DNA of 40,865 nucleotides from Dactylosporangium sp. AC04546 (GCF_022095675.1 NZ_JAHYSG010000108.1:1-40865); one strand, 5' to 3'. Positions 25,413 to 34,171 are shown, counted from the stretch's first letter. Notes: generated from the letters alone by a model not told the origin. Made by a program: numbers and translations.

Positions 25413-26194
25413 GCGAGCTGAACCCGTTGAAGGCCCGGCTGGCGGCCGGGTTGGTGTCGACGTCGATGGTCGTGCGGTACAGCCGCAGCGTCGAGGTCGC
25501 GCTGGTCGCGAAGGCGGCCGGATTCGACTCGCTGTACGTCGACGTCGAGCACGCGCCGCTGTCGCTCGACCAGACCAGCCAGATCTGCGTGACGGCACGG
25601 GCCGCGGGCGTCACGCCACTGGTCCGAGTCCCGGCCGGCCGGCTGGACCTCGTCGGGCGGGCCTTGGACGGCGGCGCGCTGGGTGTGATCGTGCCGCACG
25701 TGACCACGGTGGAGGACGCGCGCCGCGCGGTCTCGGCGGCGCGGTTCCCGCCGCACGGCACCCGGTCCGCGGCCGGCGCGGCGATCCAGCTCGACTACGG
25801 ACCCGTGGCGGCCGGCGAGGCGAACGCGCGGTTGAACGACGCCACGCTCGTCGCGCTCATGATCGAGTCGGCCGACGCGGTGGCCGCCGTCGCCGACCTG
25901 GCCGCGGTCCCCGGGGTCGACCTGCTCCTCGTCGGCGCCAACGACCTGCTCGGCGACCTCGGCGTGCCCGGGCAGTACGAGCACGACAAGCTCGCCGAGG
26001 CCTACGCCGCGGTGCTCGACGCCGGCCGGCGGCACGGCGTACCCGTCGGCGTCGGGGGTCTGGCGACCCGGCTCGACCTCGCCCGCCGGTACGTCGAGCG
26101 GGGCGCGCGGTACGTCTCCGTCGGCACGGACATCGCGTTCCTGCTCCGCGGCGCGCGGGCCGCCCGGGCCGAACTGGGCGGTGCGCCGGCATGA
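25409..26194 (+). CDS. HpcH/HpaI family aldolase, third copy
   Basis: 261 residues. His48 (DVEH), Arg73 (RVP), Glu153 (MIES) and Asp179 (GANDL) are all in place, so it should be an active metal-dependent lyase making pyruvate or glyoxylate. Shorter than the second copy and without its insertion. Overlaps HMGL and MBL genes by ATGA on both sides, which argues for fixed stoichiometric expression. Could cleave the product of the HMGL-like step or a malyl-CoA/citramalyl-CoA-type ester (inference). Confidence 0.88.
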   Translation: MSELNPLKARLAAGLVSTSMVVRYSRSVEVALVAKAAGFDSLYVDVEHAPLSLDQTSQICVTARAAGVTPLVRVPAGRLDLVGRALDGGALGVIVPHVTTVEDARRAVSAARFPPHGTRSAAGAAIQLDYGPVAAGEANARLNDATLVALMIESADAVAAVADLAAVPGVDLLLVGANDLLGDLGVPGQYEHDKLAEAYAAVLDAGRRHGVPVGVGGLATRLDLARRYVERGARYVSVGTDIAFLLRGARAARAELGGAPA

Positions 26195-26955
26195 CGGCGC
26201 CGACCTTCGACCTGCTCGTCCAGGGCTACCCGGGCGCGTCGGCCTCCAACGGCGGGATGGGCTGGAGCTCCGTCGGGCTCGTCCGCGCCGGCGACCGCGT
26301 CGTCCTGCTCGACACCGGACCGTTCGGGGCGCGCGCCCTGGTGCGCCGCCGGCTCCAGGAGCGGGGTCTTGCGCCCTCCGACGTCACCGACGTCGTCCTG
26401 ACGCACAGCCACCACGACCACAGCGTCAACTGGCCGATGTTCACCGAAGCCCGCGTCTACATCTCGCGCGTCGAGCTCGAGTGGGCGCTGACCGTCCCCG
26501 CCGGTGAGACGCCCGTGGCCGAGCTCTACATGCGGGAGCTGGTCGGCCGGCCCCGGACCGTGCCGCTCGGCGACGAGGAGGAGATCCTGCCCGGGGTCCG
26601 CACGGAGGTGGTCGCCGGCCACACGCCGGGCAGCCTGCTGATCCGGGTGGGTACCGAGCCGGCGCAGACGGTCTTCGTCGGTGACGCCGCCAAGAACCGG
26701 GCCGAGCTGGTCTCGCGCCGGGCGGAGGCGAGCGTCGACGAAGCGGCGACCACCGCGGCGATCGACCGGATCTGGGACCGGTGGCGAGCCGGCCCGGGCA
26801 CGGTCCTCGTGCCCGGCCACGACCTGCCGATGGTGCTGGACTCGGGCACGTGCCGCTACCTCGGCACGCGCGAGGCGTCGGTGCAGGCGAGGTTCGGCGC
26901 GAAGCTCACCGACGTCACCCACTTCGACCTTCAGGCCGCGCATGGCACCGCCTGA
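26191..26955 (+). CDS. Canonical MBL-fold hydrolase
   Basis: 254 residues with a full zinc/binuclear site: His72, His74, Asp76, His77 (THSHHDH), His144 (AGHTPGS), Asp165 (VGDAAK) and His210 (VPGHDL). Layout is close to AHL-lactonase/quorum-quenching-type and thioesterase-like MBL proteins, so lactone or thioester hydrolysis is plausible. In contrast to the two MBL-like proteins of the divergent operon, nothing is missing here. Translationally coupled to the aldolase; overlaps the iclR gene by 14 nt. Confidence 0.88.
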   Translation: MTAPTFDLLVQGYPGASASNGGMGWSSVGLVRAGDRVVLLDTGPFGARALVRRRLQERGLAPSDVTDVVLTHSHHDHSVNWPMFTEARVYISRVELEWALTVPAGETPVAELYMRELVGRPRTVPLGDEEEILPGVRTEVVAGHTPGSLLIRVGTEPAQTVFVGDAAKNRAELVSRRAEASVDEAATTAAIDRIWDRWRAGPGTVLVPGHDLPMVLDSGTCRYLGTREASVQARFGAKLTDVTHFDLQAAHGTA

Positions 26956-27721
26956 CGCCCGCGTCCCCGCCCCGGTCGGCGGCGTGCAGAGCATCGACCG
27001 CGTGTTCACCCTCCTCGAGCAGATGGCCGACGCCGGCGGTATCGCGGGAGCCTCCAGGCTCGCCCGTTCGTCCGGCCTGCCGGTGCCGACGATCCACCGC
27101 CTGCTGCGGACGCTCGTCGCCGTCGGCTACGCGCGGCAGGAGCCGTCCCGCGAGTACGCCCTCGGCCCCCGGCTCGTCCGGCTCGGCGAGGCGGCCGGCC
27201 GTCTGCTCGAGGGGTGGGCCCGGCCGTGCCTGGAGCGGCTCGCGACCGCCCTGGGCGAGAGCGTCAACTTCGCCCAGATCGAGGGCACGGAGGTCATCTA
27301 CGTCGCGCAGGCGCCGGGCCGGCACTCGATGCGCATGTTCACCGAGGTCGGCCACCGGGCCGGTCTGCACTGCACCGCGGTCGGCAAGGCGATCCTGAGC
27401 ACCTACGCGCCGCCGCAGGCGGCCGCGATCCTCCAGCGTGCCGCTCTCGAGCGGCACACCGATCGGACGATCACCGCGATCCCGGCCCTGCAGCGCCAGC
27501 TCGACGTGGCCCGGGCCCGGGGCTTCGCCGTCGACCTCGGGGAACAGGAGGTCGGTGTCCACTGCGTCGCCGTCGCCCTGCCCGGGTCGCCGTCGCGCGG
27601 CGCGGTCTCCGTCTCCGGCCCGCAGGCCCGGATGACGCCCGAGCTGGTGAGCCAGGCGATCCCCCTGCTGCGCAACACCGCACGTGAGCTCTACCGGGAA
27701 ATGGACCCACAGCACCGCTGA
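26942..27721 (+). CDS. IclR-family transcriptional regulator 1
   Basis: 259 residues. An N-terminal winged helix (about residues 15-75) has recognition helix LPVPTIHRLLRTL. The C-terminal IclR effector domain has the GHRAGLHCTAVGKAIL, ARGFAVDLGEQEVGV and SVSGPQARM motifs. Very similar along its whole length to the second IclR (30095-30880), including identical blocks YARQEPSREYALGPRLVRLGEAA and VYVAQAPGRHSMR-like YVAQAPGRHSMR. Placed inside the operon, so it is probably controlled by its own target promoters. Likely binds the A-D operator palindromes with a pathway acid as effector (inference). Confidence 0.92.
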   Translation: MAPPDARVPAPVGGVQSIDRVFTLLEQMADAGGIAGASRLARSSGLPVPTIHRLLRTLVAVGYARQEPSREYALGPRLVRLGEAAGRLLEGWARPCLERLATALGESVNFAQIEGTEVIYVAQAPGRHSMRMFTEVGHRAGLHCTAVGKAILSTYAPPQAAAILQRAALERHTDRTITAIPALQRQLDVARARGFAVDLGEQEVGVHCVAVALPGSPSRGAVSVSGPQARMTPELVSQAIPLLRNTARELYREMDPQHR

Positions 27722-27751
27722 CGCATCACCGCGAGAATCAGGAGTTCAGGC

Positions 27752-29341
27752 ATGACCCAGACGGACACCGGGGTGGCACCATCCACAGTGGATGGCGCCG
27801 GCACGGTCCTGAGTCCGGCGGCACTGCGCTTCGTCGAGGCGCTCCACGAGCGGTTCGCCGGCCGTCGCGACGAGCTGTTGCGGCGCCGGCAGGCCCGGCG
27901 GGCCCAGATCCGCGACGGCGCCACGCTGGCCTTCGACCCCGCCACCGCCGAGATCCGCGACGGCGCCTGGTCGGTGCCACCGCCGCCGGACGACCTCGCC
28001 GACCGCAGGGTGGAGATCACCGGGCCGACCGACCGCAAGATGGCCATCAACGCGCTGAACTCCGGCGCCAGGGTGTGGCTCGCCGACCTGGAGGACGCCA
28101 ACACGCCGCACTGGGCCAACGTCGTATCGGGCCAGGTGTGCCTGGCCGACGCGGTGCGGCGGACCCTGACGTACACGTCACCGGAGGGCAAGCGCTACGC
28201 CCTCGCCGAGGACCGGCCCCTGGCCACCATCGTCGTCCGGCCGCGCGGTTGGCACCTCGATGAGCCGCACGTGCGGGTGGATGGCCGCCCGGCGGTGGGT
28301 GCCCTCGTCGACTTCGGCCTGCACTTCCTCCACAACGCCGCCGCGCTGCTCGAGCGGGGCAGCGGCCCGTACTTCTACCTGCCCAAGCTCGAGAGCCGGC
28401 ACGAGGCCCGGCTGTGGAACGACGTCTTCACCTATGCGCAACAGGCCCTGGGCGTGCCGCACGGCAGCGTCCGGGCGACCGTCCTGGTCGAGACGATCCC
28501 GGCCGCGTTCGAGATGGAGGAGATCCTCTTCGAGCTGCGCGACCACGCGTCCGGACTGAACGCCGGACGGTGGGACTACCTGTTCAGCATCATCAAGTAC
28601 TTCGGCACGCGTGGCCGCGACTTCGTCCTGCCGGACCGCAACCAGGTCACCATGACCGCGCCCTTCATGCGGGCCTACACCGAACTGCTGGTCACGACGT
28701 GCCACCGGCGCGGCGCGTACGCCATCGGCGGGATGGCCGCGTTCATCCCGAGCCGGCGCGACGCCGAGGTCAACGCGGCGGCGCTGGACCGGGTGCGGCA
28801 GGACAAGGAACGCGAGGCGGGTGACGGGTTCGACGGCTCCTGGGTCGCCCACCCCGACCTGGTCCCGGTGTGCCGCGCGGCGTTCGACGCCGCGCTCGGC
28901 GACCGGACCAACCAGCTGCACCGCCGCCAGGAACACGTCGAGGTCACCGCGGCCGACCTGCTCGGCGTGCAGTCGACACCGGGCAGCATCACCGAGGCCG
29001 GGCTCCGCAACGACATCGCCGTCGCGCTGCGCTACATCGGCGAATGGCTAAACGGCACCGGCGCCGTCGCCATCTTCAACCTCATGGAGGACGCGGCCAC
29101 CGCCGAGATCGCGCGCTCGCAGGTCTGGCAGTGGCTGCGCAACGGCGTCGCGCTCGACACCGGGCAGACGGTGACGCCCGCGCTCGTCACCGCGATCGCC
29201 GACGAGGAGCTCGCGCGGATCAACGCCGAACGCGGCGACGCCGAGCGCTACGCGACGGCCCGCGAGTTGTTCGACGAGCTGACGCTGCGGGATGACTTCA
29301 TCGAGTTCCTGACCATCCGGACGGCGGCCCACATCGACTGA
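27752..29341 (+). CDS. aceB: Malate synthase A
   Basis: 529 residues, normal length for the A-form: glyoxylate + acetyl-CoA + water to malate + CoA. Hallmarks: VRPRGWHLDEPH (active-site Arg), LPKLESRHEARLWNDVF, GRWDYLFSIIKYF (family signature), GGMAAFIPSRRD and NLMEDAATAEI with the catalytic Asp447. AGGAG lies 8 nt before ATG. No isocitrate lyase is present, so glyoxylate must come from another reaction, most simply from a neighbouring HpcH-type lyase. It ends 4 nt from the convergent PIG-L gene with no room for a terminator. Confidence 0.95.
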   Translation: MTQTDTGVAPSTVDGAGTVLSPAALRFVEALHERFAGRRDELLRRRQARRAQIRDGATLAFDPATAEIRDGAWSVPPPPDDLADRRVEITGPTDRKMAINALNSGARVWLADLEDANTPHWANVVSGQVCLADAVRRTLTYTSPEGKRYALAEDRPLATIVVRPRGWHLDEPHVRVDGRPAVGALVDFGLHFLHNAAALLERGSGPYFYLPKLESRHEARLWNDVFTYAQQALGVPHGSVRATVLVETIPAAFEMEEILFELRDHASGLNAGRWDYLFSIIKYFGTRGRDFVLPDRNQVTMTAPFMRAYTELLVTTCHRRGAYAIGGMAAFIPSRRDAEVNAAALDRVRQDKEREAGDGFDGSWVAHPDLVPVCRAAFDAALGDRTNQLHRRQEHVEVTAADLLGVQSTPGSITEAGLRNDIAVALRYIGEWLNGTGAVAIFNLMEDAATAEIARSQVWQWLRNGVALDTGQTVTPALVTAIADEELARINAERGDAERYATARELFDELTLRDDFIEFLTIRTAAHID

Positions 29342-29345
29342 GTGA

Positions 29346-30074
29346 TCAGGCCAGGACGGTGGCCACCTGTGGGAAGTGGCGCATGTAGGCCTCGGCGTAG
29401 ACCGTGGCCGGCAGGGTCAGGTTGCGTCCGGCGTTGCGCCGCAGCTGAACGCCGCGGCGCTGCGCCAGCTCGGAGTAGTACTCCCACTGGTGCTTGGCCG
29501 GCAGCGCTTCCATGGCTTTGCGCTTGAGGTGGTAGACCTCGGTGATGTCGAGCAGCACCTGCGGCTGGAAGCCGCACATCTCCGGCTGCTGGGGCTCGAA
29601 GAAGAACACCGGCGGTGCGCCCAGCGCCTTGCCCTCGGCCGGGTAGCCGGCCGCCTGAGCCAGGACGCGGGCGTCGAGCGCCACCCGCGCCGCGGCCGGG
29701 TGGTCGACGTTGTACGGGTCGTTGAGCGGGTGGGTCAGCACGGCCGTGGGCGCGATCTCGCGGTACAGGCGCACGAGCTCGTCGAGCAGCTCACGGGTGG
29801 GGATGAGCGGGTAGTCCTCGGCGGAGTAGAACCTGAGGTCGACGCCGAGGACGTCCGCCGCGCGTCGCGCCTCGTCGTTGCGCAGCTGCTTGATCGCTTC
29901 GAGCGACTTTCCTTCGCGCCACGCGCGTCCGGACTCGCCGTGCTCGCCCACGGTGAGACAGGCGACCGTCACCTTCTCGCCGCGGCTGGCGGCCAGCGCG
30001 ATGGCACCGCCCGCGTGCCAGACGAACTCCCCGGCGTGCGCCGTGATGACCAGCGTGGATCCGCCGTCGGACAC
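29346..30074 (-). CDS. PIG-L/LmbE-family protein, 4-oxalomesaconate hydratase (GalB)-like
   Basis: 242 residues, LmbE/PIG-L fold. The usual PHPDDE zinc motif is AHAGEFVWHAGG (His13, Glu16), and the second half-site is HPLNDPYNVDH (His115, Asp119, Asp124/His125). The changed first motif resembles the GalB branch, which hydrates 4-oxalomesaconate in gallate and protocatechuate 4,5-cleavage, rather than the deacetylases; this comparison is from memory of the family. 20 nt downstream of the second iclR on the same strand, so probably co-transcribed. No gallate or protocatechuate dioxygenase is in the window, so the true substrate may be a related unsaturated keto acid. Confidence 0.75.
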   Translation of the reverse strand: MSDGGSTLVITAHAGEFVWHAGGAIALAASRGEKVTVACLTVGEHGESGRAWREGKSLEAIKQLRNDEARRAADVLGVDLRFYSAEDYPLIPTRELLDELVRLYREIAPTAVLTHPLNDPYNVDHPAAARVALDARVLAQAAGYPAEGKALGAPPVFFFEPQQPEMCGFQPQVLLDITEVYHLKRKAMEALPAKHQWEYYSELAQRRGVQLRRNAGRNLTLPATVYAEAYMRHFPQVATVLA

Positions 30075-30094
30075 GTTCTGCCTCCCAATGGTGG

Positions 30095-30880
30095 TTATCG
30101 CCGGACCAGCGCCAGTTCCCGCGACAGCGTGCGGGCCGTGTTCACGAGCATCGGAACGGCCCGGTGCAGAACGTCGTCTCCCATGCGCGCCTGCGGCCCG
30201 GAGATCGACAATGCGCCGCGGGCCGGCGTTCCCGGCAAGGCGACGGCGATGGCGGAGACGCCGATCTCCTGCTCGCCGAGGTCGAGCGCGTAACCCCGTT
30301 CGCGGACCGCCTCCAGTTCGCGCATGAGCGCGTCGACGGTGGTGATGGTCCGGTGAGTGTAGGCGTGCAGGTCGGCCCGCCGGGCGATCTCGGTCGCCTT
30401 GGCCGGCGGGAAGGTGGCGAGGATCGCCTTGCCGGCCGCGGTGCAGTGGATCCCGGCCCGGTGGCCGATCTCGGTGAAGATCCGCATGGAGTGCCGGCCC
30501 GGTGCCTGCGCGACGTAGACGACGCCCGCGCCGTCGAGCAGGGCGAAGCTCGAGGTCTCGCCGATGGCGTCGGCCAGCTGCCGCAGGTGGGGGGTGGCCC
30601 AGGCCTCGAGCAGCCGGTTGGCCGCCTCGCCGAGGCGAACCAACCGCGGCCCGAGCGCATACTCACGCGACGGCTCCTGCCGCGCGTAACCCAGCGAGAC
30701 CAGCGTGCGCAGCAGCCGGTGGATCGTGGGAAGCGGAAGACCGGAGAGCTCCGCGAGCTCCGACACCGTGGCGATCCCGCCCGCGTCAGCCAGCGTCTCG
30801 AGCAGACCGAAGACCCGGGCTACGCTCTGGACCCCGCTGGTGCGCGAATCGGCCTTGGCCGGTGCCGCGTCAGACGTCAT
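30095..30880 (-). CDS. IclR-family transcriptional regulator 2
   Basis: 261 residues, paralog of IclR 1. Recognition helix LPLPTIHRLLRTL differs by one conservative residue from the other copy. The effector domain has GHRAGIHCTAAGKAIL, ERGYALDLGEQEIGV and SISGPQARM. ATG 30880 was chosen over an upstream extension because the extension would read through operator D and is Arg/Pro-rich. No good Shine-Dalgarno is seen. The -10-like TAGACT lies so close that the mRNA may be leaderless. Operator D overlaps its promoter, which predicts autoregulation. Confidence 0.92.
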   Translation of the reverse strand: MTSDAAPAKADSRTSGVQSVARVFGLLETLADAGGIATVSELAELSGLPLPTIHRLLRTLVSLGYARQEPSREYALGPRLVRLGEAANRLLEAWATPHLRQLADAIGETSSFALLDGAGVVYVAQAPGRHSMRIFTEIGHRAGIHCTAAGKAILATFPPAKATEIARRADLHAYTHRTITTVDALMRELEAVRERGYALDLGEQEIGVSAIAVALPGTPARGALSISGPQARMGDDVLHRAVPMLVNTARTLSRELALVRR

Positions 30881-30884
30881 GGTG

Positions 30885-30908
30885 GTAAGTCTATCTCGCA
30901 TCGCGGAA
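30885..30908 (-). promoter_or_regulatory. Operator-like palindrome D overlapping the iclR2 promoter
   Basis: Minus strand reads TTCCGCGATGCGAGA (30908-30894) then TAGACT (30893-30888). It is the site A palindrome with one changed arm base and the same -10-like position on the gene-proximal side. The -10 is about 8 nt from the ATG. Confidence 0.5.
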
Positions 30909-30965
30909 GAACGGCGGGGGGAGTCGCGTTCCGGCGGACGCAGCCGCGGCTGCCGCGCCGGCCGG

Positions 30966-31637
30966 TCACATCCCGAGAGCGTCGCCGATCCAGCCGTAGC
31001 CTCCGGGCATCGCCATGCCGACCTCGGTCTCGGCCAGGTAGATGAGCACACCGCCCGCGACGAGGACCGGCACGAGGACCTTCCACGGCCATTTGACGAC
31101 GGTACGGAACCATACCGCCAGGAACACCAGGGATGAGGCCAGGAAGCCGATCAACAGGAAGCTGAGAGCGAATGCGACCCAGGTGGTCAACCACGCGAAC
31201 CCGCGAAGCAGCGCCTGCCGGTCGGTGAGGGTCTCGTCGTGGTCCTCGCCGGCGGGGTGCACCGCTTCGGCCGTCTCGACCAGAGCGTCGTCGTCGCCGA
31301 CGCGTGCCGGCTCACGGCTCGCCGCGGTGGACGCCTCGTTCCCGCCGGCGTGGGCACCGACCGCGGCCGGCACGACCGCACGCTCGGCTCCGTGCTCCGG
31401 CTCGGTGTCGGCCTCGACCGCGGCCGCAACCACGGTCCGGTCGCTCTTGTGGTGCCGGGCGACCGCGATCGCACCGACGACCGTGGCGATCAGCGACACC
31501 GCGCCGCCGGCGATTCCGGTGTACAGCGGGAACCAACTGGCTTTGTCGGCATAGGTCAACGACGTCATCGCCATCGCCGCGAAGATGACGACCCAGACCG
31601 CGGAAAAGACCACATGTGCCGGCCGGAAATTGATCAC
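30966..31637 (-). CDS. TctB-like small membrane subunit of a tripartite tricarboxylate transporter
   Basis: 223 residues. Four predicted membrane segments (near residues 8-25, 37-60, 145-172 and 183-203), as in TctB, the small subunit that pairs with TctA. Segments 2 and 3 are separated by about 75 residues of Ala/Glu/Asp/Thr-rich, probably disordered sequence, longer than usual for the family. The gene begins 6 nt after tctA. Assignment rests on the helix pattern and the tctA neighbour more than on motifs. Confidence 0.82.
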   Translation of the reverse strand: MINFRPAHVVFSAVWVVIFAAMAMTSLTYADKASWFPLYTGIAGGAVSLIATVVGAIAVARHHKSDRTVVAAAVEADTEPEHGAERAVVPAAVGAHAGGNEASTAASREPARVGDDDALVETAEAVHPAGEDHDETLTDRQALLRGFAWLTTWVAFALSFLLIGFLASSLVFLAVWFRTVVKWPWKVLVPVLVAGGVLIYLAETEVGMAMPGGYGWIGDALGM

Positions 31638-31643
31638 GATCAG

Positions 31644-33170
31644 CTACCTCCACCGGACCGCGGCCGACGGTTCCGCCGGCGCGTGCGTGCGATTGGCCAG
31701 TCGGGCCAGGTAGATGGCGCCGACGACCATGGCGACCATGCACCCGAAGATGACGAGAACCTTCGGGGTCCACAACCACGACGCCCCGTAGCGGTCCACC
31801 GAGATCCAGAGATACCGCTCGACGGGGTCTCCCAGCACGAACCCGACGAGCACCGGCACGCGCGGTACCCCGAAGATCAGCATGATCCAGCCGAGGACAC
31901 CGAGCGCCAACATGATGAAGAGGAACCCGAGGGCCTCCTCGCCCTGGAAGCAGGCGAGCGTCAGGGTCACCATGAGGAACGGGACGATGACGCGTCCGGG
32001 CACGTCCGTCAGCCTCGACACCCAGCGGGCGATGCCGAAGCAGATCAGCGTGCCGAGGATGTTCGCCGCGCACAGCCCGATGACGATGGAGAGCACGAGC
32101 ACCAGGCCCGAGTCCTCCAGCATCCGCGGACCCGCGCCGACGCCCATCAGCGTCATGCCGGCCAGCAGGATCGCCATGCCACCGCTGCCGGGCACGCCGA
32201 AGAACAGGGTCGGCACCAGCTGCCCGCCGTCGGTGGCGTTGTTCGCCGACTCGGGCCCGATGACCCCGCGGATCTCGCCCTGCCCCAGGGGAACCTTGTT
32301 CTTCTTCGAGAAGCCGGTCAGTGACCAGACGATCCACGTGATGACGCTGCCGCCGACGCCCGGGATGATGGCCAGGAAGCTGGCCAGCGCGCCGGAACCC
32401 ACCACCAGCGGCGTGTTACGGAAGGTGTCGCGCGCGCCCTGGCGCAGCTGCCGGTAGCCGACCGCGTTGTCGGTCGCGGACTTCTGCGCGATGGAGGTCT
32501 TGTAGACGAGCAGGTGCAGCAGTTCGGGCACGCCGAAGAGGCCGACGGCCACGATGACCACCGACAGGCCGTCCTGCAGGAACTCCGTGCCGAACGTGAA
32601 CCGCTCCTCGATGACGGCGGGCGCCGTGCCGATCGTGGCCAGCGCCAACCCGACGCAGGCCGAGACCACACCGAGCAGTACCACGCCCCGCGCGATGATC
32701 CCGACCGTCAGCAGGCCGAGCACGGTCAGGGCCAGCAGTTCCGGCGATCCGAGTGACAGCACCAGCGGGCGCACCAGCGGCAGCACGGCGACCAGCACGA
32801 GCGCCCCGACGATGCCGCCGATCATCGACGCGGTGAAGGCCGCGCCGAGGGCCCGGCCCGCCTGACCCTTCTTGGCGAGCGGATGGCCGTCCATGATGGT
32901 GGCCGCCGAGGAGGCTCCGCCCGGAATGCCGAAGATGACGGCCGGGAATGTGTCGGACGTGTTGTTGACCGCGAAGATGCCGATCAGCAGGAACAGGCCG
33001 GAGACCGGATCCATGCCGTAGAGGAACGGCAGGATCACGGCTACACCAACGAGGGATCCGATGCCAGGAATGATTCCGACCCACCAGCCGATCGCAACAC
33101 CGAGGATCAGCCATAGGAAGTGGGTCGGGTCCAACAGGTTGCCGAAGGCGTCGATCGTTGCCTGAAACAT
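31644..33170 (-). CDS. tctA: TctA large membrane subunit of a tripartite tricarboxylate transporter
   Basis: 508 residues, about 12 membrane segments, normal TctA length. Hallmarks: GIIPGIGSLVGVAVILP, PGGASSAATIMDGHPLAKKGQAGRAL (shown in part; the PGG..S and DGyPlakkGqA family motifs) and IPGVGGSVITWI in the second repeat. Imports di- or tricarboxylates with TctB and the periplasmic/extracellular binding protein TctC, whose gene lies divergently at 38827. A TTGACG/TAAGGT promoter with a large inverted repeat is upstream. Confidence 0.93.
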   Translation of the reverse strand: MFQATIDAFGNLLDPTHFLWLILGVAIGWWVGIIPGIGSLVGVAVILPFLYGMDPVSGLFLLIGIFAVNNTSDTFPAVIFGIPGGASSAATIMDGHPLAKKGQAGRALGAAFTASMIGGIVGALVLVAVLPLVRPLVLSLGSPELLALTVLGLLTVGIIARGVVLLGVVSACVGLALATIGTAPAVIEERFTFGTEFLQDGLSVVIVAVGLFGVPELLHLLVYKTSIAQKSATDNAVGYRQLRQGARDTFRNTPLVVGSGALASFLAIIPGVGGSVITWIVWSLTGFSKKNKVPLGQGEIRGVIGPESANNATDGGQLVPTLFFGVPGSGGMAILLAGMTLMGVGAGPRMLEDSGLVLVLSIVIGLCAANILGTLICFGIARWVSRLTDVPGRVIVPFLMVTLTLACFQGEEALGFLFIMLALGVLGWIMLIFGVPRVPVLVGFVLGDPVERYLWISVDRYGASWLWTPKVLVIFGCMVAMVVGAIYLARLANRTHAPAEPSAAVRWR

Positions 33171-33207
33171 GGCGTTGAACCTATCGTCATATCATCATGT
33201 TATTGGC

Positions 33208-33236
33208 ACCTTAGGACCTTCCAACAGGGCCGTCAA
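33208..33236 (-). promoter_or_regulatory. Putative tctA promoter
   Basis: Minus strand: TTGACG (33236-33231), 17-nt spacer, TAAGGT (33213-33208), about 38 nt before tctA. The -35 lies within the inverted repeat 33223-33252, so a protein bound there would control it. Confidence 0.5.
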
Positions 33237-33252
33237 GGTTGTCGGCCCTGTT
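33223..33252. promoter_or_regulatory. Perfect 10+10 bp inverted repeat between gntR and tctA
   Basis: AACAGGGCCG, 10 nt, CGGCCCTGTT. It could be the gntR transcription terminator or an operator overlapping the tctA -35; there is no T-run to decide. Confidence 0.55.
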
Positions 33253-33343
33253 CAGAATGGTCGTGACGGTGGGTATGTGCCAGGGCATGCGTCAGGGCCC
33301 GGACCACCATGTACGCGGCGGTCCGAGGGGGTGTCGGCCCGGA

Positions 33344-34129
33344 TCAGGCCAGGTTGACGCGGAACTCGCCCTGGCTGTCGCGGCTGAGACTCACCCGGTA
33401 CTCGAAGAGGTCTGCCGGGTACCACGACCGCCGGAACTTGATGGGCTGCTGGTCGACGCCCAGCAGCAGCCGCTCGGCATAGAGCACGGGTGACGCGAAC
33501 TCCTGCTCGAGGCGCTGGGAGATCTCGATGTCGGCCTGCTCGGCCCGGATACGCTGCTCGATGTGGCCGGGCTGCACGCCTTTGGTCTCGAGCAGGCTCG
33601 TCAACCCCGTCTTGCGCACCTCCGCCGCGGTGACGAGGTGCGCGTAGCGCGTGGAGACGAAGTTCTCCGCGTAGCTGACCACCAGCGAGTCGAGCGACCG
33701 GGTGCGCCGGATGAGCGGGGCGACCGGTGCTTCGAGCTCGAGCAGCTTCGCGATCCGCGCCGGCACGTGGCCGTCCTTCTCGAACTCCGTGCGGATGACC
33801 TCGTTGCGCGGCGGCACGGCGAACCCCTCAGGATCGCTGAGCGAGGCTCCGTACCGCCGGCTCTGGAGATCGGCCGCCAACGGCATCACGAACGTTCCCT
33901 TGCCCTGCCGGCGGTTGACCAGCCCCTGTGCCACGAGCTCACCCACCGCCTGCCGGATGGTGGTGCGGCTGACGCTGAACTCGGCGGCCAGCAGATCCTC
34001 GGGCTGGAGCTGCTGGCCCACCGTGTAGACGCCGTCGAGGATCCGCTGCCGGAGAATGCTGAGAACCTGCCCGTAGAGGGGCACGGAGATCAGGCTCGAC
34101 GTCCCGGCTACCTGCTGACGCTTGACCAC
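33344..34129 (-). CDS. GntR-family regulator (HutC/UTRA type)
   Basis: 261 residues. Winged helix at about residues 12-80: LRQRILDGVYTVGQQL, SRTTIRQAVGELVAQGLV and the RRQGKGTFV wing. A UTRA effector-binding domain follows (about 105-255), as in HutC/FarR regulators. GTG start with AGAGGA just upstream. Lies between the lactonase/amidohydrolase genes and tctA, so it probably controls uptake or the minus-strand branch. Two clear palindromes lie directly upstream. Confidence 0.9.
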   Translation of the reverse strand: MVKRQQVAGTSSLISVPLYGQVLSILRQRILDGVYTVGQQLQPEDLLAAEFSVSRTTIRQAVGELVAQGLVNRRQGKGTFVMPLAADLQSRRYGASLSDPEGFAVPPRNEVIRTEFEKDGHVPARIAKLLELEAPVAPLIRRTRSLDSLVVSYAENFVSTRYAHLVTAAEVRKTGLTSLLETKGVQPGHIEQRIRAEQADIEISQRLEQEFASPVLYAERLLLGVDQQPIKFRRSWYPADLFEYRVSLSRDSQGEFRVNLA

Positions 34130-34171
34130 GGTTCCTCTTCTCCGTCACCGGGCGGGACGCCACGCTCCGCC

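Noticed and set aside
27722..27751. A possible fifth operator (CGCATCACCGCGAGA) before malate synthase
   Set aside because: Arms do not pair and the A-rich -10 flank is absent; a chance partial match in a 30-nt gap is more likely.
29341..29346. Terminator between malate synthase and the PIG-L gene
   Set aside because: Only four bases separate the convergent stops and no hairpin is evident there.
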